NCBI GenBank assembly: GCA_029560465.1
Contig: JAKQKX010000006.1
Span: 1-60,471, forward strand
Source: Candidatus Omnitrophota bacterium
Lineage (GTDB): Bacteria; Omnitrophota; Gorgyraeia; Zapsychrales; JANLHA01
Direction: 5' to 3'
DNA length: 60,471 nt
In this document: positions 44,705 to 53,734 of the stretch, piece by piece
How the letters are laid out: every line of letters starts with the position of its first letter
Position numbering within the stretch: the first letter of the stretch is position 1
Position numbers and translations under genes: made by a program
Notes under the pieces: generated by a model
The model's database searches: none
Told to the model about the DNA's origin: nothing
What the model saw: only the letters and a program-made list of their open reading frames with translations

Positions 44705-45928
44705 ATGCGTTTACGGCCGGATTTATCGGCCGGTGTCGTGAGCGGGGAGCTTGCATTGAAAAAAGTTTTATATTTTTTAAACAGCGGCGCTCGGGGCGGG
44801 GTGGAGGAACACGTGCTCTGTTTGCTGCGTTGGCTTGACCGGGAGGCGTTTGACCCGGTTCTGGTGTGTCCGGCAGAGCTGCTGAAGCTTCTCGAGCCGG
44901 AGCTGAAGGCGTATCGGGTCCGGTCTTATCCGGTGTGTATCCGGAAATGGACGGATTTTAAAGATATCCGGGTGTACTGGCGGATATTGAAACAGGAAAA
45001 ACCTGATGTCGTGCATTCGCATTTATTTTTCGCCACTCTGTATGCAGCGCCTTTGTCGAAACTGGCGGGGGTGCCGGCGGTGGTTGAAACCGCCCATATC
45101 CGCGAAGCGTGGAGGAAAGGGATTAAGAAGGCGTTTTTCATCGACCGGTGGGCTTACGGGTATGTTGACCGGATCATCGCGGTTTCGGAAGCGGTTAAAC
45201 GGTTTTTAACCGGGAGCAAAGGAGTGGCGGAAGGAAAGATCACGGTGATTCGTAACGGGGTGGATTTGGAGCGGTTTTCCGCGGCCTATACCGATCAGCC
45301 GGTTGTAGGTCTTGATAAAATTAAGAAAGGGCTGGGCTTTCGGAATAAAGGGAATACAAACCAAAGAGTGAAGATCGGGGTCATCGGCCGGCTGGCGCCG
45401 CAAAAAGGCCATAAATATTTTTTTGATGCGGTCCGGTTGCTGCGGGATAAAGCGGATAAGGCGGAATTTCTCATTGCCGGGGAGGGCAGTTTAAGGAAAG
45501 AGTTGGAGAATTTATGCCAGGCTTACGGCATCGGTCACCAGGTGAAATTCTTGGGATTCCGCCCGGATATTAAAGACATTATGGCGTCGTTGGACATTTT
45601 GGTTTTACCGTCCCTGTTTGAAGGCCTGCCCCTGGTCGCACTGGAAGCGTCAGCCATGGGCAAGGCGGTGATCGTCACGAATGTGGATGGCAGCCCGGAG
45701 GTTGTCTTGAATGAAGAAACCGGGTTGGTCGTTCCCCCGGAAGACAGCAAGGCGTTAAAGGAAGCGATGGAGGTGCTGATTTTTGATGACGATCTCAGGA
45801 AAAAGTTCGGGGAGCGGGCTAGAAAAAGAATGGAAGATCATTTTGATCTAAAAAAGCAGGTGACTGAAACCGAAAATATTTACAGAAGAGTCTTAGAAAG
45901 GAATACTCCATGCCCGGTCTGTTCGTGA
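44705..45928 (+). CDS. Family 4 glycosyltransferase
   Basis: 407 residues, GT-B fold: LNSGARGGVEEHVLCLLRWL near the start (Gly-rich loop), IGVIGRLAPQKGHKYFFDA, and donor site PSLFEGLPLVALEASAMGKA. It adds one sugar to the repeat unit. The ATG at 44705 lacks a good ribosome site; a TTG at 44756 preceded by GGGGAG and directly followed by the conserved KKVLYFLNS strand may be the true start. It overlaps the polymerase gene by 19 bases. Confidence 0.85.
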   Translation: MRLRPDLSAGVVSGELALKKVLYFLNSGARGGVEEHVLCLLRWLDREAFDPVLVCPAELLKLLEPELKAYRVRSYPVCIRKWTDFKDIRVYWRILKQEKPDVVHSHLFFATLYAAPLSKLAGVPAVVETAHIREAWRKGIKKAFFIDRWAYGYVDRIIAVSEAVKRFLTGSKGVAEGKITVIRNGVDLERFSAAYTDQPVVGLDKIKKGLGFRNKGNTNQRVKIGVIGRLAPQKGHKYFFDAVRLLRDKADKAEFLIAGEGSLRKELENLCQAYGIGHQVKFLGFRPDIKDIMASLDILVLPSLFEGLPLVALEASAMGKAVIVTNVDGSPEVVLNEETGLVVPPEDSKALKEAMEVLIFDDDLRKKFGERARKRMEDHFDLKKQVTETENIYRRVLERNTPCPVCS

Positions 45929-47187
45929 TCTTCGCCGTTATCGGCGGCGTCGTAATCTTGGCCAATCCGTTTTTCGGATTGCTCGCCACGATTGTCCTTT
46001 TTCCGCAGGCGCTCATCCCGTCCATGGGATATTCCTTCTTGGGCGCTTTTTCCATGATGACGCCGATCAAGATTATCGGTGTCCTGATGTTTTTAGGGAC
46101 GCTGATCCAGGTGGTGGCTAAGGGGATAAAATTGCCTTTTCTAAGCAAAGGGGGGTTTCTATTTTATACGTTTTACCTTATTTATATGTATATAAATGGT
46201 TTCGCCCAGCCCACTGCGTTTTCCAGGGAGCTTTTTACTTCTTTTACATCGTTTTGGGTGTTTGGTTTTTCGATCCTCGTCTTGGTGACGACGCGTCAAA
46301 GATTCCGAATTATCGTGATCACGGCTGTTTTATCGTTTGTGGTGGCCGCGGCGCAATCCGTGATTAATTTTTTAACCCATCCGGACTATTTAGTCATGGC
46401 GGCCAGATTACAGGGCACCAATTTTGATCCCAATTATTTCGCGATCAGCCTTTTGCCGGTCATTGCGTTGAGCTTTTATTCCGGGCTTGCGGAGAAAAAT
46501 TTTTTCTGGAAAATAAGCCTCCTGGGATCCCCGGTCATATTATTGGCGGCCTTGATTTTAACCCAGTCGCGGGGGGGGCTGTTGGGTTTGGGTGTTATGC
46601 TTCTGTTCGCGATTTTCCGGGCCAAGAATAAGTTTTTAGGCTTGATCACGGTCGGGATTATTTCCCTGACGCTTGTTTATGTCATGCCGGACAGCGTTTG
46701 GGAACGGTTTGAAAAAACAAAGATTGAAGACACATATGACGACACGATCGGTTCGACCGTTAGGCGCTATTACCTGGCCATGGCGGCGTGGGAAATGTTT
46801 TTAGACAACCCGGTTTTCGGCTCCGGGCCCGGGGATTTTTATTATAATTGCCGATTGTATTACCCCCTGAAAGCGGGGCGGGCGCACACGATGTATCTAG
46901 AAATCATGGCGGAAATGGGAATGATTGGGATCGGGCTTTTTCTCGCGGTCCTTTTCTCCTCTTTGCGCGGTTCCGGACGGGGTATTAAATACGGGGAAGA
47001 AGGGTATGGAGGGTATGGCAGGGGGTTATGGCTCGGGTTGATCGGATTTATGGTGTCGGCGTTTTTTTTACACGCGCAGCAGGAGAAAGTCCTTTGGCTG
47101 GTCGTGTTTCTCTCTTTGGCCATTGAAAGATTAGTTTTGGCCCCGCCATCCGAGAGCGGGCTTGGACCTAAGAAGCGGGTTGTGTGA
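45910..47187 (+). CDS. O-antigen polymerase/ligase (Wzy/WaaL-like)
   Basis: 425 residues with about 11 membrane segments and a large periplasmic loop containing TQSRGGLLGLGVMLLFAIF, the Wzy_C-type motif, and RRYYLAMAAWEMFLDNPVFG before GRAHTMYLEIMAEMG. Proteins of this family in exosortase loci polymerise repeat units or ligate the finished glycan to another molecule, and the two cannot be told apart here. ATGA overlap with the next gene. Confidence 0.85.
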   Translation: MPGLFVIFAVIGGVVILANPFFGLLATIVLFPQALIPSMGYSFLGAFSMMTPIKIIGVLMFLGTLIQVVAKGIKLPFLSKGGFLFYTFYLIYMYINGFAQPTAFSRELFTSFTSFWVFGFSILVLVTTRQRFRIIVITAVLSFVVAAAQSVINFLTHPDYLVMAARLQGTNFDPNYFAISLLPVIALSFYSGLAEKNFFWKISLLGSPVILLAALILTQSRGGLLGLGVMLLFAIFRAKNKFLGLITVGIISLTLVYVMPDSVWERFEKTKIEDTYDDTIGSTVRRYYLAMAAWEMFLDNPVFGSGPGDFYYNCRLYYPLKAGRAHTMYLEIMAEMGMIGIGLFLAVLFSSLRGSGRGIKYGEEGYGGYGRGLWLGLIGFMVSAFFLHAQQEKVLWLVVFLSLAIERLVLAPPSESGLGPKKRVV

Positions 47188-48392
47188 AAATGAATGTTCT
47201 GTTTCTGGCCAAAGAAATCCCGTATCCGCCAGTCAGTGGCGGGCGCATGCGTTGCTGGAACCTTTTGCGGATTCTCGCCTCCCGGCATAAAGTTGTTTAC
47301 GTTTGTTTTGGGCGGGACGCCGACCCTATCCCGGAAGAAATGAGCCGGATAGCCGATGTGATTCGAGTTTCCCCTCCGGTCCATCGCGAAGGCCGGTGGT
47401 GGAATTATTTTAGCCTGCTGTTGTCGTTTCTTGGCAAGGGGCCGCGGGTGGTTGGCCAGCGGCGGTCTATGTGCATGCGAAGGATGGCCCAGAAGGCGAT
47501 TGAAGAACGGGGGATTGATTTTATTTTCTGTGATTCGGTCTTTTATGCGGTGAATCTCCCCCGATCCGAAATTAAAGTGGTTTTGAATGAACATAATCTT
47601 GAATCGAAGCTTTTAGAACGGGCGTTGATTTATAAGAAAAATCCAGTTTCCAGGTTTTTTTTAAACGATCAATTGCGGAAATTTAGAAAATATGAAGAAG
47701 AAACCTGGAAGGCCGCTGACCTTGTTTTGATGTGCTCGGAAGTCGACCGGAAGGAAGCGGCGCGCCGTTGTCCAACGGATGCTTGTTTTTCCGTGACCCC
47801 CAACGGTGTGGACGTCTCGTTTTTTTATCTCCCGGACAGGGGCGTTTCGGAAACCCGCAAGATTATCTTTACCGCGGAGATGGGATGGTATCCGAATGTC
47901 GATGGTGTATTATATTTTTGTGAACACATTTATCCGTTTATAAAAAAGGAGTTCCCTGATATTCAATTTGACCTTGTCGGGAAAAATCCTGATCCTCAAG
48001 TGAAAGCGTTGTCCGGCTGCGACCCGTCTATCCGGGTGACGGGTTTTGTGGAGGATATCCGCCCCTTTGTGTTTTCCAGCGCGGTGTATGTTGTGCCTTT
48101 AAGGATCGGGAGCGGGACAAGGCTTAAAATTCTGGAAGCCATGGCCATGGGCAAAGCGATTGTGTCCACGTCGATCGGGGCGGAGGGGATTGAGGTTGCG
48201 GATGGCCGGGATATTTTTATCGCGGACGATCCAAAGGCATTCGCCGATAAGGTGATTGACCTGTTGAAGAACCCTGACAGGCGCAGGGAGATGGGCTTTA
48301 ACGCCAGAAAACTCGTTGAACAAACGTACACATGGGATGGGATCGGTGAGAAACTTGCACAAGACATACAAGATGTTTTCCAAGGGGATTAG
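47184..48392 (+). CDS. Family 4 glycosyltransferase (exosortase-locus type)
   Basis: 402 residues. MNVLFLAKEIPYPPVSGGRM and IGSGTRLKILEAMAMGKAIV are the hallmarks of the sugar transferases of PEP-CTERM/exosortase loci. It is a paralogue of 37276 and especially of 51820, with LNEHNLESK and VTGFVEDIRPF in both. It adds one sugar. Its end overlaps the secreted glycosidase-like gene by 20 bases. Confidence 0.87.
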   Translation: MKMNVLFLAKEIPYPPVSGGRMRCWNLLRILASRHKVVYVCFGRDADPIPEEMSRIADVIRVSPPVHREGRWWNYFSLLLSFLGKGPRVVGQRRSMCMRRMAQKAIEERGIDFIFCDSVFYAVNLPRSEIKVVLNEHNLESKLLERALIYKKNPVSRFFLNDQLRKFRKYEEETWKAADLVLMCSEVDRKEAARRCPTDACFSVTPNGVDVSFFYLPDRGVSETRKIIFTAEMGWYPNVDGVLYFCEHIYPFIKKEFPDIQFDLVGKNPDPQVKALSGCDPSIRVTGFVEDIRPFVFSSAVYVVPLRIGSGTRLKILEAMAMGKAIVSTSIGAEGIEVADGRDIFIADDPKAFADKVIDLLKNPDRRREMGFNARKLVEQTYTWDGIGEKLAQDIQDVFQGD

Positions 48393-50820
48393 GCCAGGGA
48401 TTGGGGTGGCCGTCATTTTAATGGGGATCTTAACGGGCCCTTTTCCGGCTTTTTCCGAATTGTCTCATTTTGATAAATTCGGCGGATGGAAGGGGCTCCA
48501 GGGCACGAAGACCGGCGCCTTTCACGTGGAGGCCATTCACGACCGCTGGTGGATTGTGACCCCGGCTGGGAATGTTTTTTGGTCTACCGGGGTTTATTGT
48601 GTCAGGATGTCGGGGATTCCTGAAACGGGCACGAATCGCCGTCCGTATCAGGAAGCGGCGATCAATAAATACGGAAGTGAACGGGAATGGGCCAGGGTCG
48701 CGAGCTTGCGGTTGAAAGAATGGGGATTCAACACGGTCGGAGATTGGTCGTCGGGGATCATGGGCCGTCAGAGCGGATTGGCTTATGTCGCGGGGATCGA
48801 CCTGCCACGCACGGCGCCGAACGTGATCGCGAAAGGGGCTTACGGGTATTTTCCTGATGTGTTTGACCCGGCATTTCAGCAGTCCGTGTACGGGGCCATG
48901 GAAACACGTTTTAAAAGTCAGGCGTATTTGATCGATGACCCCTGGCTGCTGGGATATTTTCTGGCGGATGAGCCGTCCTGGTATGGCAGCAAACAGCGGC
49001 ATGGCGCCCTGACGGATGATTTTATCGCTTTACCCGCCGACCGCAACGGCAAGCAGATCTGGGTGCAGTTCTTAAAAACTAAATATAAAGACATCGCAGG
49101 GCTCAATGCCGCGTGGGGGACGGGGTACCAGGGGTTTGATGATCTGTGGGCCGTCACCAAAATAGAAGACACGGATCCGACCATAGAAGATAAAAAGGCT
49201 TTTTTGAAAGTCATCGCTCTTCAGTTCTCGCGGGTACTTTTTACGACTCTGCGGCAGTTTGACCCTAACCATATGGTCCTGGGTACCCGGCCGACGCGGG
49301 AATACCCGGAGGTGATCGAGGCGATCGGTGAATACACGGATGTGTTTGGGATGGGATTATACGGATTAAATAAAGGGTATGAGATTTCCGAGAAGTACGA
49401 GAGCACAATCAATGAATTGTATTCCAGGACCGGTAAACCCCTTTTGCTGGGGATGCTCATAACGGGCCAGGATGCCGGGCTTCCTTACGGGATGATGAAG
49501 ACCCAGAGGGACCGGGGCGTCAGTTATTGGCGGTACCTGGCGAAGGTCGCGTCCGACCCGCGCGTCGTTGGGGTTCACTGGTTCCAGCATTTTGATCCGC
49601 CGCGCAAATGTTATGACGAGAAAGCGGCCAACTGGGGGCTGGTGAACGAGCAGGATGAGCCGTATGAGGACGCGGTTTCTTTGATTGCCCAGGCTAACCA
49701 TATGGTCTACGCCTATGCGCTTGGCGTTTCCAATTTTAAGCCGGAATTTGATAATCCGTTGGGGTTCAAAAAAGGCAAGCTTTCGGGAGAGGGTAAAGCG
49801 GTTAATATTAAGACCATCCGTATTCCGATAAATAACGGTGATTTTGAAGCGCGCGGCCAGGGGTGGAAATTGCAGGCCTGGAAAGGCGGGAGCAAAGCGG
49901 AGGTTGATTCCGTTCAAAAGCACGGCGGGAAGAACGCTCTTAAGATCATCGGCGGCCCTCAAGAGGGCTGGGACGCGGTTGGCGTGGCCGTGCAATACAG
50001 CCCCAATTTTGTGCTCAAGCCCGGGTTGAATTATAAACTATCCGGGTGGATCAAGGCTGAAGGGGTCGCGGATTTCGCTTTCATAAAGATTGCTGGGAAA
50101 CAGAATAGCGGTGGGGATTACGATTATCATACGGAAAATACCTATGGCACGCATGACTGGAAGCGCTTTGAAACCGAGTTCACCCCCTTAGAGGACAACT
50201 CCATCAAATACCTCGTCTTGCAGCTGGTCGGCCGGGGGGTGGTGTGGTTCGATGATGTTCAACTGGAGGTTGCGGCTCCGGAAAACAGCAGTTATAAAGA
50301 TTTTCTCGTCAGCCAAAAAGAAGAAGCCCCGGATATCCGTATGCTGCGGACGCGGCCCCTGCCGGTGTCTAACAGCGGTTTTGAGCAAGGGGACAAAGAT
50401 TGGGGGTTGCAGCCGTGGAAAGGCAAGCCGCGGGTCGGCGTGGCCTGGTTGAAGGGCCATAACAGCACGCGGGCCCTGGAGATTAAAGGTGCGGCGGACG
50501 GTTGGGATTCGGTAGGGGCGGGTGTGCAGGCTTTGGGCGCGATCATGTTTGATCCGGACAAAGAATATCTTCTCAAAGGTTGGATAAAAACGGCTAACGT
50601 GTCTGACGCCGCTTTTTTGCGGGTTAAAGTTAAGTACGACAATGGTCAAGAAGAATATTTTGAGACCGGGCCGGTCTCCGCGACAAGCGACTGGACGCAG
50701 GCGCAAAAGGTTTTTCGATTAAAAGGAAAAGGGACCGCGGATTACCTCGCCTGCCAGCTCGTTGGCAGCGGCACGGCCTGGTTTGATGATGTCAGCCTGG
50801 AAGAAATCATCCCGCGCTGA
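48373..50820 (+). CDS. Secreted glycoside hydrolase-like protein with two C-terminal beta-sandwich modules
   Basis: 815 residues. The signal peptide ends near PAFSE. Residues about 36-470 look like a (beta/alpha)8 glycosidase of agarase/GH-A style: WWIVTPAGNVFWSTGV, EWGFNTVGDW and FLADEPSWYG with Glu200 as a plausible acid/base. At the usual nucleophile strand the sequence is GKPLLLGMLITGQDAG, where Met replaces the expected Glu. Two repeated carbohydrate-binding-like sandwiches follow (each with LQAWKG/LQPWKG early and WFDDVQLE/WFDDVSLE late). It may trim or only bind the secreted polymer. The start was chosen at the ATG that gives a signal peptide. Confidence 0.75.
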   Translation: MFSKGIRPGIGVAVILMGILTGPFPAFSELSHFDKFGGWKGLQGTKTGAFHVEAIHDRWWIVTPAGNVFWSTGVYCVRMSGIPETGTNRRPYQEAAINKYGSEREWARVASLRLKEWGFNTVGDWSSGIMGRQSGLAYVAGIDLPRTAPNVIAKGAYGYFPDVFDPAFQQSVYGAMETRFKSQAYLIDDPWLLGYFLADEPSWYGSKQRHGALTDDFIALPADRNGKQIWVQFLKTKYKDIAGLNAAWGTGYQGFDDLWAVTKIEDTDPTIEDKKAFLKVIALQFSRVLFTTLRQFDPNHMVLGTRPTREYPEVIEAIGEYTDVFGMGLYGLNKGYEISEKYESTINELYSRTGKPLLLGMLITGQDAGLPYGMMKTQRDRGVSYWRYLAKVASDPRVVGVHWFQHFDPPRKCYDEKAANWGLVNEQDEPYEDAVSLIAQANHMVYAYALGVSNFKPEFDNPLGFKKGKLSGEGKAVNIKTIRIPINNGDFEARGQGWKLQAWKGGSKAEVDSVQKHGGKNALKIIGGPQEGWDAVGVAVQYSPNFVLKPGLNYKLSGWIKAEGVADFAFIKIAGKQNSGGDYDYHTENTYGTHDWKRFETEFTPLEDNSIKYLVLQLVGRGVVWFDDVQLEVAAPENSSYKDFLVSQKEEAPDIRMLRTRPLPVSNSGFEQGDKDWGLQPWKGKPRVGVAWLKGHNSTRALEIKGAADGWDSVGAGVQALGAIMFDPDKEYLLKGWIKTANVSDAAFLRVKVKYDNGQEEYFETGPVSATSDWTQAQKVFRLKGKGTADYLACQLVGSGTAWFDDVSLEEIIPR

Positions 50821-50863
50821 TTTGGGGTTCGGGCGGGGTATCTGGCTCCGACGGCCCTCAGGT

Positions 50864-51823
50864 ATGTCTATGTCTGTAACAAGAAAAAGAGATTATGAAG
50901 GCAAAGTTCAGGCCGGGTACGCCGCGATGAAAGGGCGCAAGGTCGCGATATGCGGCCTGGCCCGGGATTGCGCGCTGAACCTGCCCAGGAATATCAAGAC
51001 GATCGAGCGCTTAAGGAAATATTTTCAGGTTTCTTATGTCGTCGTCGTGGAAAACGACAGCCGGGACAGGACAAAGGAGATCCTGAAAAACTGGTCGGCC
51101 GCCCGCAAGGATGTCTTTGTCCTGTCCCAGGATACGGGGGAATTCACCACTCCGGCGCAGAGCCCTGGGCAAATCCGGCCGTGGTTTTCAAAGCACCGCA
51201 TTGAGCGGTTCGTTAAATTCCGTAACATGTATCTTGATTATGTGGAAAATAATTTGGCGGTTGACAGCCTGATCGTGCTGGATCTGGACATATTTAGTTT
51301 TTCTGTAAACGGGATTGCCCACACCTTTGGCCAGCCCATTGGCTGGCACGCGGTCACCGCCAACGGAAGGAATATCTCCACCGGCCGGGCGTTTTTTAAA
51401 GGATATAATTATTATGACACATACGCTTTACGGGAGTCCGCGGACACGCGGCCGCAGACAGAAGAGATGATCTTCGGCTACCAGAATGTTTTCAGAGGAT
51501 TGAAGCTCGGGATGCCCATGGTGCGCGTGGCTTCGGCGTTTAACGGCCTGGCCGTGTATCAGATGGACGCGGTAAAGGGGTTGAGGTACAGCTGCCTTTT
51601 AAATCAGGACCCGCACGTGGAAGCCGCCTGTGACCATATCTCTTTGCATAAGCAAATGGCGGAGAGAGGGCAGGATCTTATTTACATTAATCCTTCGCAG
51701 ATTGTCATGTATGATACATATACGAATTGGTTCTACCGGTATTTAAGAAAAACCGCGGGAAAGGCCCGGCGAGGTTTGTCCGCCACCCGTACCGCCGTTC
51801 AAAACAAAAGGGCTTCCTCATGA
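50864..51823 (+). CDS. CAP59/GT69-like glycosyltransferase
   Basis: 319 residues. VVENDSRDRTKEILKNW, RNMYLDYV and VLDLDIFSF (DxD) resemble the mannosyltransferases related to cryptococcal CAP59/CMT1 (family 69), which occur in some bacterial polysaccharide loci. A mannose donor is plausible, since a mannose-6-phosphate isomerase cupin lies upstream, but is not shown. The start at 50864 avoids a 60-base overlap with the previous gene; the ATG at 50870 is equally likely. ATGA overlap with the next gene. Confidence 0.75.
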   Translation: MSMSVTRKRDYEGKVQAGYAAMKGRKVAICGLARDCALNLPRNIKTIERLRKYFQVSYVVVVENDSRDRTKEILKNWSAARKDVFVLSQDTGEFTTPAQSPGQIRPWFSKHRIERFVKFRNMYLDYVENNLAVDSLIVLDLDIFSFSVNGIAHTFGQPIGWHAVTANGRNISTGRAFFKGYNYYDTYALRESADTRPQTEEMIFGYQNVFRGLKLGMPMVRVASAFNGLAVYQMDAVKGLRYSCLLNQDPHVEAACDHISLHKQMAERGQDLIYINPSQIVMYDTYTNWFYRYLRKTAGKARRGLSATRTAVQNKRASS

Positions 51824-53007
51824 ATATCCTTTTTATAGGCAGGGAGTTCCCGTTTCCTCCGGATAGCGGGGTTAAACAGCGGGCCTGGTATGTGCTGGAG
51901 CGGCTCGCCCGCAAACATAACGTTCACCTCTTGTGCTACGGCCAGGAAAGAGACCGGCAGGTCAGGGAGGTCCAATCCGTCCTTCGTTCTGTGGATGTGG
52001 TCCCGCCGCCGGCTCGGGGAAAGGGGCTAGGACTTTATTGCGCCATGCTGGCTGGGTTGTTTTATCCGCTGCCGTTTTCTGTCCAAAGCCGTGTTTCCCC
52101 CGAACTTCGGAAAAAGATCGACGCGCTGCTCGCTGCCCAGCCGATTGACATGATTGTTTGCGACTCTCTTTATCAGGCGGTGCAGTTTGAGGAAAACGGG
52201 CGCAAGGTTATTTTAAATGAGCATAATATCGAATCGGTTATTATCAAGCGCTATCAGCAGGTGGAGCGGAACCCGTGGCGCAAGCTTTACGCGGCGTATG
52301 AAGGCTGGAGAATGGAACGGTTTGAAACCAGAATTTGGTGCCGGTATAAGAATGTTTGGGTGTGTTCGCCGGTTGACCGGGATGAGGTCTTACGCCGCGC
52401 TCCCAAAAGCCGGGTGGAGGTGATCCCCAACGGGGTCCGTGTCCCTGTCTTAAATAAGGGCGGGCGGGATATTGTTCCCAAGAGTTTGGTTTACACCGGG
52501 CTGATCGGCTGGCATCCGAATGAGGATGCCGTGCTTTTCTTTGTGCGGGATATCTATCCGCTGATCAAACAGCGCGTTCCGGGTGTGAAGTTTTGGGTGG
52601 TCGGGAAAGACCCGACCGAAAGGATTAAGCGCTTGGCGGCGCAGGACGGTTCCATCACCGTGACCGGGTTTGTGGACGATGTGCGCGCCTATATCGAAAA
52701 AGCTGAAGTTTTTGTCGTGCCCCTTAGGATCGGCAGCGGCACGCGTTTGAAGATCCTGGAAGCCATGGCCATGAAGAAAGCCGTTATCTCTACGGCGGTG
52801 GGATGTGAAGGCCTGGCGGTGAGGGATCAGGAGAATATTTGTATCGCGGACGACGCCCTGACATTCGCCCGGCGTGTTGTGGAGCTTTTGGATGACGAGA
52901 AAGCCCGAAAACGGCTGGAGGAAAACGGCCGCGCTTTGATCGAAAAGGAATACAGCTGGGACGTGATTGGGGACAAGATCGCGGCGGTCGTTGATGAATT
53001 GCCGTGA
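51820..53007 (+). CDS. Family 4 glycosyltransferase (exosortase-locus type)
   Basis: 395 residues. MNILFIGREFPFPPDSGVKQ at the N-terminus and IGSGTRLKILEAMAMKKAVI at the donor site make it a close paralogue of the gene at 47184. The start is the ATG of an ATGA overlap with the preceding gene; earlier in-frame starts would run into that gene. Confidence 0.88.
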   Translation: MNILFIGREFPFPPDSGVKQRAWYVLERLARKHNVHLLCYGQERDRQVREVQSVLRSVDVVPPPARGKGLGLYCAMLAGLFYPLPFSVQSRVSPELRKKIDALLAAQPIDMIVCDSLYQAVQFEENGRKVILNEHNIESVIIKRYQQVERNPWRKLYAAYEGWRMERFETRIWCRYKNVWVCSPVDRDEVLRRAPKSRVEVIPNGVRVPVLNKGGRDIVPKSLVYTGLIGWHPNEDAVLFFVRDIYPLIKQRVPGVKFWVVGKDPTERIKRLAAQDGSITVTGFVDDVRAYIEKAEVFVVPLRIGSGTRLKILEAMAMKKAVISTAVGCEGLAVRDQENICIADDALTFARRVVELLDDEKARKRLEENGRALIEKEYSWDVIGDKIAAVVDELP

Positions 53008-53044
53008 GAGGTTATGAAGATCATTCAGGGGAAAGGATTCCTTC

Positions 53045-53728
53045 ATGAAGCTGATAAGTATGTATACCGAGTCCCATCGTGTTTTTAAAGACACATGGTT
53101 TTTGCCGTCTTTAAAAGATGACTATGCGGTTGACATGAGTTTTTGCGAGGAGCCTGGCGGGGCCTACATGGAAGAGAGTTGGTGCCGGGCCGTGACGTTT
53201 AAGGTGGAAACAATCATCCGGGGCATTCAAGATAACTGGGGGGAGATTTTTGTCTACTCGGACGTGGATATCCAGTTTTTTCAGCCGACCAAAGCTTTGT
53301 TGCTGTCTGCGGTAGAAGGTTATGACATCGTTTGCCAGCGGGATGACCCCTATGGGTATCTGTGTTCCGGGTTTTGGGTGGCGCGGGCGAACCGTCGGGT
53401 TCTGAGGTTATGGGAAAATATCCGGAGATCCATTTATGACGTACGAGATGACCAGAAATTAATGAATTTGTCCCTTCGAATGTCTTGGCGGAGAAAATTG
53501 ATATACGTCTTAAGGAATTTAAGCGGGTGTTGCCGCTATGCTTACTTGCCGGATATCTTTTACGGCGGCGGCATGATCACGGGAAAGCATTGGGTGGAGG
53601 GGATGCCCCTCCCTGTCCCGGAGGGGATTGTCATGCATCACGCGAATTACGTGGAGGGCCTCACGCGTAAGATCGCCCAGTTGGAATACGTGAAGAATGT
53701 TGTGGAGAGCCGTTTGAAGAACAGGTAA
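53045..53728 (+). CDS. Nucleotide-diphospho-sugar transferase-like protein
   Basis: 227 residues. FVYSDVDIQFF is the DxD-type donor-binding motif, with KVETIIRGI before it and HHANYVEGL near the end, as in the family of putative nucleotide-diphospho-sugar transferases (GT77-like, PF03407). It is probably a further sugar-adding step. It begins 37 bases after the preceding gene. Confidence 0.7.
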   Translation: MKLISMYTESHRVFKDTWFLPSLKDDYAVDMSFCEEPGGAYMEESWCRAVTFKVETIIRGIQDNWGEIFVYSDVDIQFFQPTKALLLSAVEGYDIVCQRDDPYGYLCSGFWVARANRRVLRLWENIRRSIYDVRDDQKLMNLSLRMSWRRKLIYVLRNLSGCCRYAYLPDIFYGGGMITGKHWVEGMPLPVPEGIVMHHANYVEGLTRKIAQLEYVKNVVESRLKNR

Positions 53729-53734
53729 AATACT

